Positions 46,912-55,958 of a stretch of DNA of 64,000 bases are shown here, one piece after another. Origin of the DNA: Paenibacillus lemnae (GTDB lineage Bacteria; Bacillota; Bacilli; Paenibacillales; Paenibacillaceae); contig NZ_JABBPN010000019.1 in NCBI RefSeq assembly GCF_012933385.1, forward strand, positions 22,072 through 86,071, in the 5' to 3' direction. The translations under genes were made by a program, and so were the position numbers. The notes beneath the pieces were generated by a model, which saw nothing but the letters and a program-made list of their open reading frames with translations, did no database searches and had not been told where the DNA came from. Position 1 is the stretch's first letter; every line of letters begins with the position of its first letter.

Positions 46912-48212
46912 GTGGTTCCGCTCCTTCCGGCTGGCTGCCAGCTGATTATTTTTTTACGATTGTAGTGAAGCATAAGGGTAAACGTGATAAGCATAATCCA
47001 GCAGGGAAAGAAACGTCCGCTGCTGAAATAGAGATAGCGTGGAATCTCCAGAATGCCGACCATCCAGATCGGGTACATGATTAACCCCAGGGTCCGTCCT
47101 TTTTTGAACCCGTCATACAGCAGCCCGCTGGCATATCCCAGAAGTATCCAGAACATCAGTGCCTCAATCAAGCTGTAATCCTGGTAAGGCAGCAGCAGAC
47201 CGGATGGATTATTGAACTCGGGATTCCCCATGCTCTCCAGCGTGTTGTTAATGCCTGCTTCCGGGTTCACGCCAAAGGCAGAAAAGTAAGCATGATCGCT
47301 TAAACCCGGGAACTTCCATATCCACTCAAAGGTAAAGTAGGGAAATGGGATAGATTGAAGACCAAGCTGTTCCACATACAAGGTCCCGGTATTCAGTGCG
47401 GTTACATAGTAGCCGAAGAAACGAGTGACAATAAATTCCCAAAATGAAGGATAAATGTTTACATAAAAGCTCAGCCAGGATCTGAAATACTCGCTGAGAC
47501 CGAAGAATCCGATCAATGCGATGACTCCGATGAACGGATAATAATTGACGAGAGGCAGCTTTTTCCCTTGTTTCCGTTTCACGGCCAGGATAATGATCAA
47601 CGTAGGCAGCAGGATTTCCATAAGCGCCAGCCGCTCCGAGAAGAATACTGCCCGGATGAGCGTCAGCACCAGTACAACCGCAATCATGAGATTGAACGTT
47701 CTTTTGCCATTTGAAACCTGGTAATAGACCGCAAAGATCACAAAAGGAATTCCAAAATTAGTGAACGACGTAATCCCCGTTATCGTTTTGAAGTTTTCTG
47801 TAATGGCATAAATCGCCCCTGGCTCTCCACGAACGACATTGAGAAATAGCTGCAGAGAAAATCCGTTCTGAATCATGATGAGGAACCAAATGGCATAGCC
47901 GAAGAGTGTTAAACCAAACAGCAGCTTGATCCAGCCCTTTATGTATCCTTCTTGATGCTGCAGCATGTCGTGGAATCCATGGGATGTCCCGCTTCCTCTT
48001 GTCATGAGGGAGGCTGCTGCGCTTCCCACGATAAAACATACGGCAGGCAGAATGCTGTACCAGATGTTGCTGTCGTTAATAAACTTGTTCACCCGGTAAA
48101 AGGCGAGATAGCTTTCTCCCGGAATCAGATACCCCCCTGCAATAACAACGCTCATCAAAATCAGGAACAGATACGCGGGATTCATCCACCAGATGGAGTG
48201 ACTTTTCTTCAT
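46908..48212 (-). CDS. Wzy-like O-antigen/exopolysaccharide polymerase
   Basis: The 434-residue protein is almost entirely membrane helices (about ten or more), with a long extracytoplasmic-type loop between residues 245 and 345. This is the topology of oligosaccharide repeat-unit polymerases, which are poorly conserved in sequence. Its position between ugd and glycosyltransferases, and the presence of Wzx and Wzz partners, support the call. It overlaps ugd by four bases. Confidence 0.8.
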   Translation of the reverse strand: MKKSHSIWWMNPAYLFLILMSVVIAGGYLIPGESYLAFYRVNKFINDSNIWYSILPAVCFIVGSAAASLMTRGSGTSHGFHDMLQHQEGYIKGWIKLLFGLTLFGYAIWFLIMIQNGFSLQLFLNVVRGEPGAIYAITENFKTITGITSFTNFGIPFVIFAVYYQVSNGKRTFNLMIAVVLVLTLIRAVFFSERLALMEILLPTLIIILAVKRKQGKKLPLVNYYPFIGVIALIGFFGLSEYFRSWLSFYVNIYPSFWEFIVTRFFGYYVTALNTGTLYVEQLGLQSIPFPYFTFEWIWKFPGLSDHAYFSAFGVNPEAGINNTLESMGNPEFNNPSGLLLPYQDYSLIEALMFWILLGYASGLLYDGFKKGRTLGLIMYPIWMVGILEIPRYLYFSSGRFFPCWIMLITFTLMLHYNRKKIISWQPAGRSGTT

Positions 48213-49555
48213 AAAGGAATCACGATACCCTCTTCCTTGTAAGGGAACAGGCCACCAATTTCAGGTCTGCCGATCGAATAATACTGGAAGTCCGTCTGAC
48301 TGACCTGTTCCTTGGAAAACACATTCCGCCCGTCAATCAGAATCGGCTGCTTCATGATTTTTTGCAGAGCCAGAAGATCCTGCTCTTTAAATTCCTCCCA
48401 GTCTGTGAGAAGACAAAGTGCGTCGCAGTCTTTGGCAGCAGCCAGCGCATCTGTACTCCATTCGACGCTGTCACATTTCCCGAATCCCTTGCGGAAATTT
48501 TCTGCTGCAACCGGATCGTAGGCGTTCACGACGGCCTGCTCTTCCAGCAGACTTTCCATAATTTCCAGAGCGGGGGTATCACGAACATCATCCGTGTTAG
48601 GTTTAAAGGCAAGTCCCCAAATGCCAATGCGCTTTCCTTTCAGATCACCAAGAGAGTGTTTCAGCTTGTCAATCACGTTAAAGCGCTGGTCCTTGTTGAC
48701 TTCCACGACCGATTTCAGCAGCTTGAATTCATAATCCACATTGCCTGCAATCTGGATCAGCGCATCCGTATCTTTAGGAAAACACGAGCCTCCATATCCG
48801 ATGCCTGCCTGCAGGAATGAAGAACCGATCCGCCGGTCCTGCCCCATGCCTGCTGCTACCTCTGTCACATCGGCTCCTACTTTCTCGCAGATGTTGGCAA
48901 TCTCGTTAATAAATGAAATTTTGGTAGCCAGAAAGGCATTGGACGCATATTTGATCATTTCAGCACTGCGAATATCTGTTGTAATAATGTTGCTGGTTAA
49001 AGGCTTGTGCAGTTCTGTCATCATCTTCGCTGCACGCTCATTTTCAGTACCAATGATGACCCGGTCGGGATGAAGGGTATCCTTGACCGCTGTGCCTTCC
49101 CGAAGGAATTCAGGTGTGGAGACGATATCAAAAGCATGCGAGGTCAATTGCCCGATCATATCTTTAAGGTTATCGTTGGTTCCGACAGGCACGGTGCTCT
49201 TGGTTACGATCACTTTGTATCCGTCCATTTCCAGTGCGATATCGTGAGCAACCTGTTTGATGTAAGTCAAATCTGCCTCTCCGCTTGGCAGCGGCGGGGT
49301 GCCGACACAGATGAAGATGACATCCGCTTCCTGTACAGCCTGTGACAGGCTGCTTGTAAATTCCAGCCTGCCCTGTGCCTTGTTCTTCTCCATAAGTTCT
49401 TTCAATCCGGGTTCGTAGATCGGCACAATGCCGCTGTTTAATTGATCGACCTTGTCCTGATTATTATCCACACAAGTGACCCGGTTTCCGATCTCCGAGA
49501 AGCATACGCCGGATACCAGGCCTACATAGCCTGTTCCAATAAAGGTTAAGTTCAT
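48209..49555 (-). CDS. UDP-glucose 6-dehydrogenase
   Basis: The ATG at 49553-49555 (MNLTFIGTGYVGLVSGVCFS) follows AAGGAG; the longer frame lacks a site. The 448-residue product has the NAD-binding GTGYVG motif and the catalytic cysteine segment IGYGGSCFPKDTDAL. It oxidises UDP-glucose to UDP-glucuronate, so the polymer is probably acidic. It uses the product of galU from the same operon (TuaD/Ugd family). Confidence 0.95.
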   Translation of the reverse strand: MNLTFIGTGYVGLVSGVCFSEIGNRVTCVDNNQDKVDQLNSGIVPIYEPGLKELMEKNKAQGRLEFTSSLSQAVQEADVIFICVGTPPLPSGEADLTYIKQVAHDIALEMDGYKVIVTKSTVPVGTNDNLKDMIGQLTSHAFDIVSTPEFLREGTAVKDTLHPDRVIIGTENERAAKMMTELHKPLTSNIITTDIRSAEMIKYASNAFLATKISFINEIANICEKVGADVTEVAAGMGQDRRIGSSFLQAGIGYGGSCFPKDTDALIQIAGNVDYEFKLLKSVVEVNKDQRFNVIDKLKHSLGDLKGKRIGIWGLAFKPNTDDVRDTPALEIMESLLEEQAVVNAYDPVAAENFRKGFGKCDSVEWSTDALAAAKDCDALCLLTDWEEFKEQDLLALQKIMKQPILIDGRNVFSKEQVSQTDFQYYSIGRPEIGGLFPYKEEGIVIPL

Positions 49556-49574
49556 CGCCCTTGTCTCCTTTTCT

Positions 49575-50735
49575 CTACAGTACTCGGAACATTTCCTGAG
49601 CCCGATGATCCGAAGATGTGCTGGCATCCAGCTTTTCATCAATGAACGCTTTCAGGCTCCTTTTGAAAAATTCCGGCGTAAAGGTCATTGCATTCTTACG
49701 GCAGTTGGCCGGAGATATTCTTCGGCTTTCCGATTCATACCGCTGTACACCTGCCATCACCGAATCGACCGTCTGCTCCTCGAAGAACACGCCGGTCGGT
49801 TCGGAGGATCGTAAGCCTTTAATGGTTTCAAGTGAACCGCCTCGGCCATAGGCAATGACAGGCGTTCCGCAGGCCTGCGCTTCCACGACCGTAATCCCGA
49901 AATCTTCTTCAGCAGCAAACACAAACGCTTTGGCCCGCTGCATATGATCAATCAGCACTTCATCGGATTGGTAACCCATAATCTGTATGTTATCTCCGGC
50001 ATGCTCACGGATCTTGACCATATCCGGCCCGTCTCCGATCACCACCAGCTTTTTATCCGGCATTTTGGAGAATGCCTCTACAATGAGATCCATCTTCTTG
50101 TAAGGAACCATGCGTGAGGCCGTAAGATAAAAGTCGTCTTTCGCTTCATGATAGGCAAAGGCCGATACGTTTACCGGAGGATAAATGACCTGTGATTCTC
50201 TCCGGTACACCTTCCAGATCCGGCTCGCAATGAAGTCGGAGTTGGCCAGAAAATGATCCACTCCATTGGAGGTTCGATAATCCCACATTCTCATTCGGCT
50301 CAGCATCCATTTGGCTGCCATCCCTTTCAAGCCTTTATGAAGACCTGATTCCTTCAGATATTGATGCTGCAGGTCCCACGCATAACGAATGGGTGAATGC
50401 ACGTACGAGATATGCAGCTGTCCGGGTCCCGTAATGACGCCCTTGGAGACCGCATGAGAGCTTGATAAAATGAGGTCGTATGAAGACAGGTCAAACTGCT
50501 CCACCGCCATCGGCATTAAGGGAAGGTATTGCCGATATTTCTTCTTGGCAAGCGGAAGCTTCTGTATGAAGGAAGTATGAACCTCCTTACCGCGCAGGAA
50601 CTCTCGTTCTTTCCCGGACAGAAAGTCTACCGTACTGAATAAATCGGCTTCCGGAAAAAGTTCCAGCATTTGTTCCAATACCTTTTCCGATCCTGCATAC
50701 GTGGTGAGCCAATCATGTACAATGGCAATTTTCAT
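49575..50735 (-). CDS. Glycosyltransferase family 4 protein
   Basis: The 386-residue protein begins MKIAIVHDWLTTYAGSEKVL. It shows the GT4 donor motif as EEDFGITVVEAQACGTPVIA and the linker TASRMVPYKKMDLIVEAF. It lies between the priming transferase and ugd, with a GGGG-type site before the ATG. It probably adds an early sugar to the lipid-linked unit; donor and acceptor are not evident. Confidence 0.9.
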   Translation of the reverse strand: MKIAIVHDWLTTYAGSEKVLEQMLELFPEADLFSTVDFLSGKEREFLRGKEVHTSFIQKLPLAKKKYRQYLPLMPMAVEQFDLSSYDLILSSSHAVSKGVITGPGQLHISYVHSPIRYAWDLQHQYLKESGLHKGLKGMAAKWMLSRMRMWDYRTSNGVDHFLANSDFIASRIWKVYRRESQVIYPPVNVSAFAYHEAKDDFYLTASRMVPYKKMDLIVEAFSKMPDKKLVVIGDGPDMVKIREHAGDNIQIMGYQSDEVLIDHMQRAKAFVFAAEEDFGITVVEAQACGTPVIAYGRGGSLETIKGLRSSEPTGVFFEEQTVDSVMAGVQRYESESRRISPANCRKNAMTFTPEFFKRSLKAFIDEKLDASTSSDHRAQEMFRVL

Positions 50736-50772
50736 ACTGTATCCCCTTTCCGGTTTTTTATATTTTTGATGA

Positions 50773-51462
50773 TTAATAGGCTCCTTTTTTCAGCAGCACA
50801 TGCCAAACTGTTGCAAACAAAATTCTGATGTCCAGCAGAATCGACTTGTTATACACATAATAGAGTTCCAGGTCCACACGTTCGGGATAGCCTACACTGC
50901 TGCGGCCGCTTACCTGCCAGTAGCCCGTGATCCCCGGCTTCACTGACAAGAGATCTTCCTTTTTCTCTTTGTATTCTTTCAGTTCTTGGGTTACGACAGG
51001 ACGCGGACCAACGAGACTCATATCGCCCTTGATCACGTTCATAAGCTGTGGCAGCTCGTCCAAGCTGCTCTTTCGAAGAAAACGGCCTAATTTGGTAATC
51101 CGCGGATCTTCCTCCGGCTCAAGCTTGTAGTTGTTGTCGACATACTTTTGATAGAGGCGTTTATCCTTTTTTAATCGTGTTTCCGCATCCGTGACCATGG
51201 AACGGAACTTGTAAATGTTAAATATTTTGTGGTTTTTACTGACCCGAGGCTGTTTAAAGAAAATCTTTCCTTTCGGTTCTCGAATTTTCATCATCACAGC
51301 CAGCAGAATAAAAACAGGCAAAAGTAAAATCATACCGACGAAGGAAAATATGAGATCCATGCTCCTTTTCGTGAAATGAAACAGAACCCCTTTATCCCAT
51401 TTCATCTTTGAGGAACCTGCACCGTGGTCCATGGATTTCGCTTCATTGTTGATCATATTCAT
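50773..51462 (-). CDS. Priming sugar transferase (undecaprenyl-phosphate sugar-1-phosphate transferase)
   Basis: The 229-residue protein has one N-terminal membrane hairpin (LIFSFVGMILLLPVFILLAV), then the bacterial sugar transferase core with IYKFRSM, LDELPQLMNVIKGDMSLVGP and RPVVTQE. It is the short PglC/WcaJ-C type without the multi-span N-terminal domain. It transfers a sugar-1-phosphate to undecaprenyl phosphate and so starts each repeat unit. A GGAGG site lies 10 bases before the ATG. Confidence 0.92.
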   Translation of the reverse strand: MNMINNEAKSMDHGAGSSKMKWDKGVLFHFTKRSMDLIFSFVGMILLLPVFILLAVMMKIREPKGKIFFKQPRVSKNHKIFNIYKFRSMVTDAETRLKKDKRLYQKYVDNNYKLEPEEDPRITKLGRFLRKSSLDELPQLMNVIKGDMSLVGPRPVVTQELKEYKEKKEDLLSVKPGITGYWQVSGRSSVGYPERVDLELYYVYNKSILLDIRILFATVWHVLLKKGAY

Positions 51463-51497
51463 CTATGCTTTTCCTCCGTTCAATATCTGTAATTGCT

Positions 51498-52136
51498 CTA
51501 GGTCTGGTTCAAAACAGCTCCAACGACATGTGCATGTACATGCTCCATATTGCTTTTTACTCGTTTCACATCCGCTTTGGATGACTTGCCTGCTCCGACG
51601 ACCAGCACGACTCCATCAGACAGCGTGCCCAAAATTTGCGCATCTGCCAGCGGCAGCGCCGGCGGCGAATCGATAATGATCACGTCATATATTTGAGACA
51701 GCTCATTCAGCATTATTTTCATGCGCTCCGAACCAATCAGTTCCGACGGGTTGGGGGTGTGTGTGCCTGCCAGCAAAACATTCAGATTGGGCACATCGGT
51801 TGCTGAAATGCAATCCGACAGATGACGCTGGCCTGTCAGCACATCCGTAAGGCCGACACTTTTAACGTTCGGGAACATCGTCTTCAGGGAGGGGTCTCTT
51901 AAGTTCCCTTCCAGCAGCAGCACTTTATGTCCCTCCTGAGAATACGTCACCGCCAAGTTCGCAGCCGTCGTGGATTTCCCTTCCCCTTTTGAAGCAGAAG
52001 TGATAAGAAGCACCTTATAAATCTTCTCGGTGGACGAATATCGAATATTGGTTCTTAAAGTCTTATAAGCTTCAGACAGAGAAGATGCGGGATTGATTGT
52101 TGTATACAGTCCGCCTCTCTGAGGTGCAGTTGCCAT
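51498..52136 (-). CDS. CpsD/CapB-type BY-kinase homologue with altered active site
   Basis: The ATG at 52134-52136 (MATAPQRGGLYTTINPASSL) follows GGAGG; the earlier frame covers that site. The 212-residue protein has Walker A SASKGEGKST (residues 47-56) and Walker B VIIIDSPP (152-159). The Walker A' motif reads LLLEGNLRDP: the two usual aspartates are Glu76 and Asn78. There is no tyrosine after residue 150, so the C-terminal tyrosine cluster is absent. The partner Wzz-like protein is two genes upstream. It may be a weak or non-catalytic regulator of chain length. Confidence 0.88.
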   Translation of the reverse strand: MATAPQRGGLYTTINPASSLSEAYKTLRTNIRYSSTEKIYKVLLITSASKGEGKSTTAANLAVTYSQEGHKVLLLEGNLRDPSLKTMFPNVKSVGLTDVLTGQRHLSDCISATDVPNLNVLLAGTHTPNPSELIGSERMKIMLNELSQIYDVIIIDSPPALPLADAQILGTLSDGVVLVVGAGKSSKADVKRVKSNMEHVHAHVVGAVLNQT

Positions 52137-52182
52137 ATGGGTTATCCTCCAAATCACCTTTTTGTTTGAATATCCGTGTGCA

Positions 52183-53370
52183 TTAGAATAAATTCCCGAG
52201 CGTGTCAGATAACAATGTTCTTCTGGGGCTGGACCGTTCGATCAAGACAGACTGATATAAGTCTTCCATCTGCCTTGTCTGTTTCTCCAGATCGAAATGT
52301 TCGATGACCCGCTGACGTCCCTGCTCGCTGAAACGGCTCCACAGAAGGGGATTTGTCAGCAGCGCGATGATGTGCTGGCTTAAAGCAGCGGTATTCTTCT
52401 CAGGAGCAAGCAGTCCGGTCTGGCCATGTTTCACCGCTTCAGGAATCCCGCCTGTAGCAAAGCTGACGACAGGAAGACCCATAGCGCTTGCCTCTAGAAA
52501 AACCGTGCCCAGACCTTCTTCCGCCCCATTATCGACGGAGACGCTCGGCGCGCAGAACACTTGAGCCTGATTCATCCACGCTTTGATTTCTGCAGGGCTC
52601 TGCAGTCCCAAAAAACGATAATCAGCTAACGTTCGCTGGGCCATATGTTCAAGCTCTCCCCGCTGAGGCCCGTCTCCAATAACTACGAGCTGCACACCCG
52701 GTATTGCTTCCTGTACAGCTTGCATGGCCTGCAGCAGATAAGTGCAGCCCTTCACTTCCACCAGCCTGCCTACGAATAAAACAATCGGCTTTCTCTGAAC
52801 TGAGGAATCCGCTTGGAAAATCTGTGGGTTTATTCCTGTATAATGCCGAACCACTTTATGTGGAGGATATCCCTGCTCAAGCAGCTTCTTCTCAACAAAA
52901 TCGGAAACCGCTATAAATAAAGCGCCATTACGCTGTAATTGCTTTCGTTTTTTCACATAATTTCGATGTGTATAGTAAGATTTTTTGGCATATTCATCCT
53001 TGGTTGTCGCGTCATATCCGTGGAAGGTGGTGATCAGCGGAATATTCAGCTTTGCCGCAAGAGGCAGGACAATGGCGGCATCTGTTCCAAAGTGTGCATG
53101 GATGAGCTTTGGCTGCAGTCTCTGCAGTTCGCCCGCCATTCCCCAATTCAACCCTACTAATTTAAAACCAATCTCTTTGAATCTCCCCAGTGTGCCGCCC
53201 TGATTTACTACGAACCTGGCGTCCTTCTCAATATCTATTCCCTCCACCAACCTCGAGCCCATATAGTACGGACGGAAGGATAACAAGCCTTCAGCTTGAG
53301 CTCGAATAAAGGTTTCTGATGGGGGTAAAAGATGATCCCGGAAGATCAGTATATTTCTTTTAGCATCCAA
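52183..53370 (-). CDS. Glycosyltransferase family 4 protein
   Basis: The start is TTG at 53368-53370, giving (M)DAKRNILIFRDHLLPPSETF, with GAGGTG 8 bases upstream. The 395-residue enzyme has the GT4 donor-site pattern (EEGLGTVFLEASAMGLPVVS) and the linker LFVGRLVEVKGCTYLLQAM. It lies between the Wzz-like and BY-kinase genes. Upstream its Shine-Dalgarno region is tandemly duplicated (53373-53414). Sugar specificity is unknown. Confidence 0.9.
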   Translation of the reverse strand: MDAKRNILIFRDHLLPPSETFIRAQAEGLLSFRPYYMGSRLVEGIDIEKDARFVVNQGGTLGRFKEIGFKLVGLNWGMAGELQRLQPKLIHAHFGTDAAIVLPLAAKLNIPLITTFHGYDATTKDEYAKKSYYTHRNYVKKRKQLQRNGALFIAVSDFVEKKLLEQGYPPHKVVRHYTGINPQIFQADSSVQRKPIVLFVGRLVEVKGCTYLLQAMQAVQEAIPGVQLVVIGDGPQRGELEHMAQRTLADYRFLGLQSPAEIKAWMNQAQVFCAPSVSVDNGAEEGLGTVFLEASAMGLPVVSFATGGIPEAVKHGQTGLLAPEKNTAALSQHIIALLTNPLLWSRFSEQGRQRVIEHFDLEKQTRQMEDLYQSVLIERSSPRRTLLSDTLGNLF

Positions 53371-53372
53371 AA

Positions 53373-53414
53373 TTTGTTCACCTCTGCGCTTGATTTGTTC
53401 ACCTCTGCGCTTGA
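53373..53414 (-). repeat. Exact 21-bp tandem duplication spanning a ribosome site
   Basis: Two identical copies of a 21-base unit (53373-53393 and 53394-53414) each contain AGAGGTG on the minus strand. The inner copy gives the Shine-Dalgarno of the TTG-initiated glycosyltransferase; the outer copy is a second, more distant site. Confidence 0.95.
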
Positions 53415-53467
53415 CTCATATCGTTTCTCTAGTTGATAATCCCGTTCCCATGATGTTTAGCCGCATC

Positions 53468-54229
53468 TCAGATTTCTTTTGGATTACTGACATTCCTCAT
53501 GTTCACGGTCTGTGACTCTTGGATTACATCCGCGTCTACATGTTTTAAGTCCTGTCTTTTTGCTTTATGGATATTACCTAATAATGTTAATCCGAGGACC
53601 TGTTCAATTTCCTGTTCCGATGTAACGGAATCATCCAGGTAACTCATGAGGAATATAATCCCGCAGCCAAGGAGCAGCCCCAATGCTACGCTAAACAGAT
53701 AAAGGAATGCGGCATGATTGTTGACAGGATCCGGTGAGGAGCTCGTATCGGCTTCGTTCAGAACACTCACGTTGTTCACGTTCATTATCGTTGTTACTCT
53801 GTCAATGAAGACATGAGACATCGAATTTACGATAACCGCAGCTCTTTCATAGGATGAGTCCTGTGCAGTCAGGTTTATGACCTGCGTATCTTTCATGGTA
53901 TTAATTGTCACTTTACTGCTCAGCTCCTGCGGCGTTAGGTTCAGTTCAGGATGATTTCGAACCACATATCCCGTAATCGCTTCAGAAGTGATGATCTGTC
54001 TGTAGGTATTGATCAGCATCAGATTGGTATTGATCGAGTTCTGGTTTACCATCTGCTCACCTTCATCCGTAATGCCCGGCTGATTCACAATCAAATCAGC
54101 GGATGCCTCATACACAGGTTGTGTATAAAGAGCATTGTAGGCATAAACGATGGCAAGACAGCAGACTACCGTCAGCAGAGGAATCCACCATCGTTGTTTG
54201 ATCACTCTGAGATACTCCCTTAATTCCAT
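53468..54229 (-). CDS. Wzz/CapA-like polysaccharide co-polymerase
   Basis: The 253-residue protein begins MELREYLRVIKQRWWIPLLT. Two membrane spans (about residues 15-37 and 170-193) flank an extracytoplasmic domain, the layout of Wzz-domain chain-length regulators and BY-kinase modulators (YveK/CapA type). It is the first gene of the operon, with GGAGGAG before the ATG, and the partner of the BY-kinase homologue at 51498-52136. Confidence 0.9.
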   Translation of the reverse strand: MELREYLRVIKQRWWIPLLTVVCCLAIVYAYNALYTQPVYEASADLIVNQPGITDEGEQMVNQNSINTNLMLINTYRQIITSEAITGYVVRNHPELNLTPQELSSKVTINTMKDTQVINLTAQDSSYERAAVIVNSMSHVFIDRVTTIMNVNNVSVLNEADTSSSPDPVNNHAAFLYLFSVALGLLLGCGIIFLMSYLDDSVTSEQEIEQVLGLTLLGNIHKAKRQDLKHVDADVIQESQTVNMRNVSNPKEI

Positions 54230-54629
54230 GTATTCTCCTCCATCGACATTATGGTATTACGGCCTGTACAGAGGGTATCTTATGTACGACCACATTCCCG
54301 GAACTTGTCCACATGTCCCATCAATGAGGCTGCCGATATCCTGAAACCGAGGTCTGCCTTTGAGCCAAATACACTCCTCTTTTCCTAGACAGTTAAAATA
54401 TTCAGGACTTTCGTACCCCCGACATGCGTAATAGTTGTTCTTTTAAACCCCTCCTCTGGTGCTGAAACATTGCCTTGGCTGCAAAATGATCCATATCCAG
54501 GATTTCATGTCTGCATTTAAGCCTGAATTGACAGCGCTTTATTCCTACTAAATACTCATTTCTATTGTTCAAAAAAACCAGGCTCTATATAGTAGGGGGG
54601 CTTTTTAGCGAGCAAGCTAGGAACACATT
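54230..54629 (-). promoter_or_regulatory. Long untranslated leader of the polysaccharide operon
   Basis: About 400 bases between the upstream terminator and the wzz-like start contain no gene. A weak promoter candidate is TTGCTC, an 18-base spacer and TATATA near 54586-54615; a TTGAAC near 54567-54572 lacks a good -10. If transcription starts there, the leader is about 350 bases. I could not match it to a known riboswitch (c-di-GMP, c-di-AMP) or to an eps-associated RNA. Confidence 0.4.
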
Positions 54630-54666
54630 AAAAAAACTGTGTTTCCGCAATGGAAAACACAGTTTT
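54630..54666 (-). terminator. Terminator after the anchored beta-helix gene
   Basis: Arms AAACTGTGTTT-CC and GG-AAAACACAGTTT form a long stem followed on the minus strand by T7. It is 20 bases past the stop of the beta-helix gene and isolates it from the polysaccharide operon. Confidence 0.88.
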
Positions 54667-54686
54667 CAAGAGTTCAAAATTTATTT

Positions 54687-55790
54687 TTAAAAACCGACAT
54701 TATTGGAGCTGTGAACCGTTCCTTTCTTGAATTGCGTGGGTGAAAGATTAGAGTTCTCCACATGATTTCCGGTTAAATAGACATCCCCAATCTCACCTTC
54801 CCCCCACATCCCTAACCCGGCATGTTCTGCATTCATCACCTTGTTGTCCTCGAACGTAATTTGGTCCACTTTACCAAAGGAAGCATACACCAGGATATTG
54901 GGATGATCGCTTCCTGGCTTGGTCCCGCTGTTATTGATTGTATTTTGGCTTATGGTCACTCCGATCGTATCCGTAGTATTCCAGTTTTTTTCAGTGGCAA
55001 TGTAGATTCCGGCCATGCTGGTCTCCTGAATGGTGTTACCTTCAATGGTTACGGTCTCGCCTCCCACAACCGCAATACCACGAGCTCGGGAGCCGTATCC
55101 CACGCGGTTACCCTTGATTGCAATGTCCTGCACCGCTGTCCCATCATCCCGATAACTGACTACAGCAATGGCATCGTCCCCTGTTGCTTTCACCTGATTA
55201 CCTTCCACCACAATCTGGCTGCTCTGTCCTGTAATATGAATGCCGTCTGCACCTGTTCCTTCGATGATATTGTTGGTAATCCTGCCTTCCTTCGAGCCTT
55301 TCGTTACCAAGATACCTGCTGTACTCGCCTGCTGAACCTTTACGGAGTCAATGAGAAATTGGCGGGCCTTGCTGACCGTGATGCTGTTTTTTTCATTGGC
55401 TCCATCTCCTCGTTCCACCGTCGTTTGATATTGATGCTGCAGATGACTTAGCCGGGCCCCCTCACCTGTCATGTTTATGGATCCCTGCTCTGGATTGGTT
55501 GATATTAATATGGATTTGTCGCCTTCGCCCCTCATGCTTACGCCATCCAGTGTAATCATGTCACTCAAGTGATATTCCCCTTCGGGCACCTCAAGCGTCA
55601 GCTGCTTGGATTGAGCTTGTTCAATACATGCCTGAATGGCATGGACATCATCCTTCCCATCGTCCGCTACAGCACCGCAGCTTTCGATCGACAACGACTG
55701 CTTGTCCGTCAACTGGAACAACACGAGGACGATAATCAAAACTCCCAATCCTATAAGCAGATACAGGCGTTTTGGCTTCGCTTTTAGCAT
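54687..55790 (-). CDS. Membrane-anchored right-handed beta-helix protein
   Basis: The 367-residue protein has an N-terminal membrane anchor (residues 9-27, LYLLIGLGVLIIVLVLFQL). It then has the pectate-lyase-superfamily opening CGAVADDGKDDVHAIQACI and a run of parallel beta-helix coils (ADGIHITGQSSQIVVEGNQV, ARGIAVVGGETVTIEGNTI). The C-terminal 230 residues closely resemble the next gene. A polysaccharide lyase, hydrolase or epimerase role on the neighbouring polymer is possible; no family-specific catalytic set was identified. GGAGG precedes the ATG. Confidence 0.85.
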   Translation of the reverse strand: MLKAKPKRLYLLIGLGVLIIVLVLFQLTDKQSLSIESCGAVADDGKDDVHAIQACIEQAQSKQLTLEVPEGEYHLSDMITLDGVSMRGEGDKSILISTNPEQGSINMTGEGARLSHLQHQYQTTVERGDGANEKNSITVSKARQFLIDSVKVQQASTAGILVTKGSKEGRITNNIIEGTGADGIHITGQSSQIVVEGNQVKATGDDAIAVVSYRDDGTAVQDIAIKGNRVGYGSRARGIAVVGGETVTIEGNTIQETSMAGIYIATEKNWNTTDTIGVTISQNTINNSGTKPGSDHPNILVYASFGKVDQITFEDNKVMNAEHAGLGMWGEGEIGDVYLTGNHVENSNLSPTQFKKGTVHSSNNVGF

Positions 55791-55958
55791 ATACTGCCTC
55801 CATTCTATTTCTCTCTTGCAAATGAGTTACAGACCTTATACCTTTACCTAGCTCTGCCGCTTCGTAAACGACTCCAAATATTTTATTTTCATTTTTATGA
55901 TTTTCTGATTCAAAAAACCCCAGGGCGTTTAATGTAGTTAGGATGTCTTAATTTAGAC

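Noticed and set aside
54230..54629. c-di-AMP, c-di-GMP or preQ1 riboswitch in the polysaccharide leader
   Set aside because: A GGGGTTTAAAAGAAC stretch and GGGGGTACGAAAGTCC drew attention, but the required conserved cores of these riboswitches are not present.
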